Shown: positions 34,139-35,461 of the stretch, in pieces
Numbering within the stretch: position 1 is the first letter of the stretch
Layout: each line of letters opens with the position of its first letter
Assembly (NCBI GenBank): GCA_012840395.1
Contig: DULL01000107.1
Coordinates: 1 to 35,461, forward strand
Direction of reading: 5' to 3'
Length of the DNA: 35,461 bases
From: Clostridiaceae bacterium
GTDB lineage: Bacteria > Bacillota > Clostridia > Acetivibrionales > DULL01
Notes under the pieces: model-generated
Databases searched by the model: none
Told to the model about the DNA's origin: nothing
What the model saw: the letters and a program-made list of their open reading frames with translations, nothing else
Program-made: the position numbers and the translations under genes

Positions 34139-35140
34139 CTAATTAACGTATCTGTTTACATCGTCCAGAGTGATCCCTTGATGCAGTGCAATATTCAAAC
34201 CATTAGCAATAACTTTGGCCACTCTTTCAACAACTTCATCTATTTCTTTTGGAGTAACAATCAAGTCACCCACATGAGGCTTAAGCAATTCCTGTATCAT
34301 TAAGTATTTCTCTTCCCTGTCTACTGCTTTAAGCATATTGTAAAATTCCGATCCCTTTTCAGATTGTTTTATAAGGCTGTCCAAAACTAAATCTATGGCA
34401 TCATTTGCCATTGTAGCCGCATCCACAACCGTAGGAACTCCTATAGAAATAACCGGCCTTCCCATAGTTTCATGAGATATGTCCATTCTCTTGTTCCCTA
34501 CTCCCGATCCAGGAGAAATGCCTGTATCCGCTATCTGAATTGTAGTATTAACACGTTCCATTTTTCTTGAAGCCAGGGCATCTATGGCAACAATTACATC
34601 AGGTTGCACTTTTTCTACAATGCCCTTTACTATCTCTCCCGTTTCAATACCAGTAATACCTAATACACCAGGTGCAACGGCACAAACAGGTCTTACGCCC
34701 TCGTCCACTTGTTCAGGGACATATTCCAATAAGTGCCTGGTTACCATAACATAAGAAACAACTTTAGGTCCAAGTGAATCCGGAGTGACATTCCAGTTTC
34801 CAAGGCCGACTATCAGAATAACTGAATCATTTTTTAACTTTAATAAACTTACCAGTTCTTTTGCAAGTGCTCTGCAAGAGTTTTCATAAAGGTCCTGATC
34901 ATTATGCCTTAAACCTGGTATTTCAAGGGTAATATAATTCCCCATTGGTTTACCTATTGCAGCCTCTCCTGTCGGAGAAGTTACTTTTACACGTGTTATC
35001 CTAATTTCATCAGTTCCGTCATGCTCCACTTCAATACCGGGCATCTCCTTAACTTCATCCGCTCTTCTCTGTGTTTCCTCCTTAACCAGCTCATGAGCCT
35101 CAAGTGCTAAGTCAGTTCTGCGATTTTTTTTGTCACTCAT
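34139..35140 (-). CDS. gpr: GPR endopeptidase (germination protease)
   Basis: The spore protease that degrades small acid-soluble DNA-binding proteins at germination. It is made in the forespore as an inactive tetramer and self-processed. The 333-residue protein has the N-terminal RTDLALEAHEL propeptide region. It also has the family text EIRITRVKV, YITLEIPGL, VGLGNWNVTPDSLGPKVV, VIVAIDALASRKMERVNTTI, DTGISPGSGVGNKR and GVPTVVDAATMANDAID. The ATG at 35138-35140 is about 15 bases from the nearest AAAGGA; a TTG at 35153 directly abuts it, so the exact start is uncertain. Its presence shows the organism forms endospores. Confidence 0.95.
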   Translation of the reverse strand: MSDKKNRRTDLALEAHELVKEETQRRADEVKEMPGIEVEHDGTDEIRITRVKVTSPTGEAAIGKPMGNYITLEIPGLRHNDQDLYENSCRALAKELVSLLKLKNDSVILIVGLGNWNVTPDSLGPKVVSYVMVTRHLLEYVPEQVDEGVRPVCAVAPGVLGITGIETGEIVKGIVEKVQPDVIVAIDALASRKMERVNTTIQIADTGISPGSGVGNKRMDISHETMGRPVISIGVPTVVDAATMANDAIDLVLDSLIKQSEKGSEFYNMLKAVDREEKYLMIQELLKPHVGDLIVTPKEIDEVVERVAKVIANGLNIALHQGITLDDVNRYVN

Positions 35141-35461
35141 TGAACCACGAACCAATCCTTTCTTAAAATGTTATAATCAATTTCTTAACCTTTTGTGCCA
35201 TGTTATTCTATATAACGCATATGACATTTTTAATTATTTTCCCATATAACATGCAAAATAATTCAAAATAATTATGAAGATAATATATTTGTTACAACAA
35301 CTTTTTTAGGTATATAACATATTTGCAATGTTGCGGTCAATTGAAAAGTTTATTTCCACTTTGCAAAAGTAAATTCCACAGAATGTATAATGGTAGAACA
35401 AAACTACGTATAAGCTGATTTTGATTGGTTTATTTTATGAATATTTTTAGTGCTTTTTAGC
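35141..35461. other. AT-rich end of the window, possible insertion sequence terminus
   Basis: No gene was found. From TGTTGCGGTCAA at 35329 there follow two near-identical direct repeats, AAAAGTTTATTTCCAC (35344-35359) and AAAAGTAAATTCCAC (35365-35379), then TATAAT at about 35386. Multiple internal repeats next to a 5'-TG end are a trait of IS21-family termini, so this could be the left end of such an element whose genes lie beyond the window. No sigma-G promoter for gpr could be placed with confidence. Confidence 0.3.

Noticed and set aside
1-35461. CRISPR arrays, tRNA and rRNA genes
   Set aside because: No regularly spaced repeats, and no tRNA or rRNA-like conserved segments were seen on reading both strands.

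Overview
The window is AT-rich DNA from an endospore-forming Clostridia-type Firmicute. The evidence is a germination protease gene (gpr), strong GGAGG-type ribosome binding sites, TTG/GTG starts, a DnaE1-type polymerase, a glycyl radical enzyme (strict anaerobe) and a corrinoid/folate methyl-transfer set. No rRNA, tRNA or CRISPR array was seen.

Layout. (1) 1-127 is the outer end of an IS256-family (mutator) element running off the left edge. It holds the transposase start and an inverted repeat that closely matches the IS256 terminus. (2) 488-4267 (minus) is a decayed secreted glycan-active protein: truncated at the 5' end, split by an in-frame TAG, and followed directly by a dispersed hairpin repeat. 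(3) 4724-12634 (minus) is a catabolic and uptake operon: dipeptide/oligopeptide-type ABC transporter (binding lipoprotein, two permeases, two ATPases), a cyclase-family hydrolase with altered metal motif, and an M20 metallohydrolase. Divergent from it (13360-18014, plus) are a glycyl radical enzyme with an unusual GCWE active-site motif, its activase and a ROK regulator. A convergent amidohydrolase follows (18087-19118). Together these look like one uptake, hydrolysis and radical-cleavage island for an unidentified, probably amide- or peptide-linked, substrate.

(4) 19334-28062 is housekeeping: prfC, pgsA, a small DUF2007-like protein, dnaE (apparently CTG-started, with a 155-bp palindromic leader), a ferritin-like protein and phosphoglucomutase. 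(5) 28348-33949 holds the parts of a corrinoid methyl-transfer system: an AcsE/MtrH-like methyltetrahydrofolate:corrinoid methyltransferase, a UroD-like (MtaA/MtbA/MtvB-type) methyltransferase, a PocR-AraC regulator and a corrinoid protein, with tmcAL between. A 22-bp-spaced direct repeat upstream of the corrinoid gene is a good candidate operator for the AraC protein. (6) 34139-35140 is gpr, and the right edge may carry the end of another insertion sequence.

The features most worth following are the GCWE glycyl radical enzyme island, the hairpin repeat family that keeps its loop but swaps its stem, the palindromic dnaE leader with a CTG start, and the PocR-AraC/corrinoid regulon.
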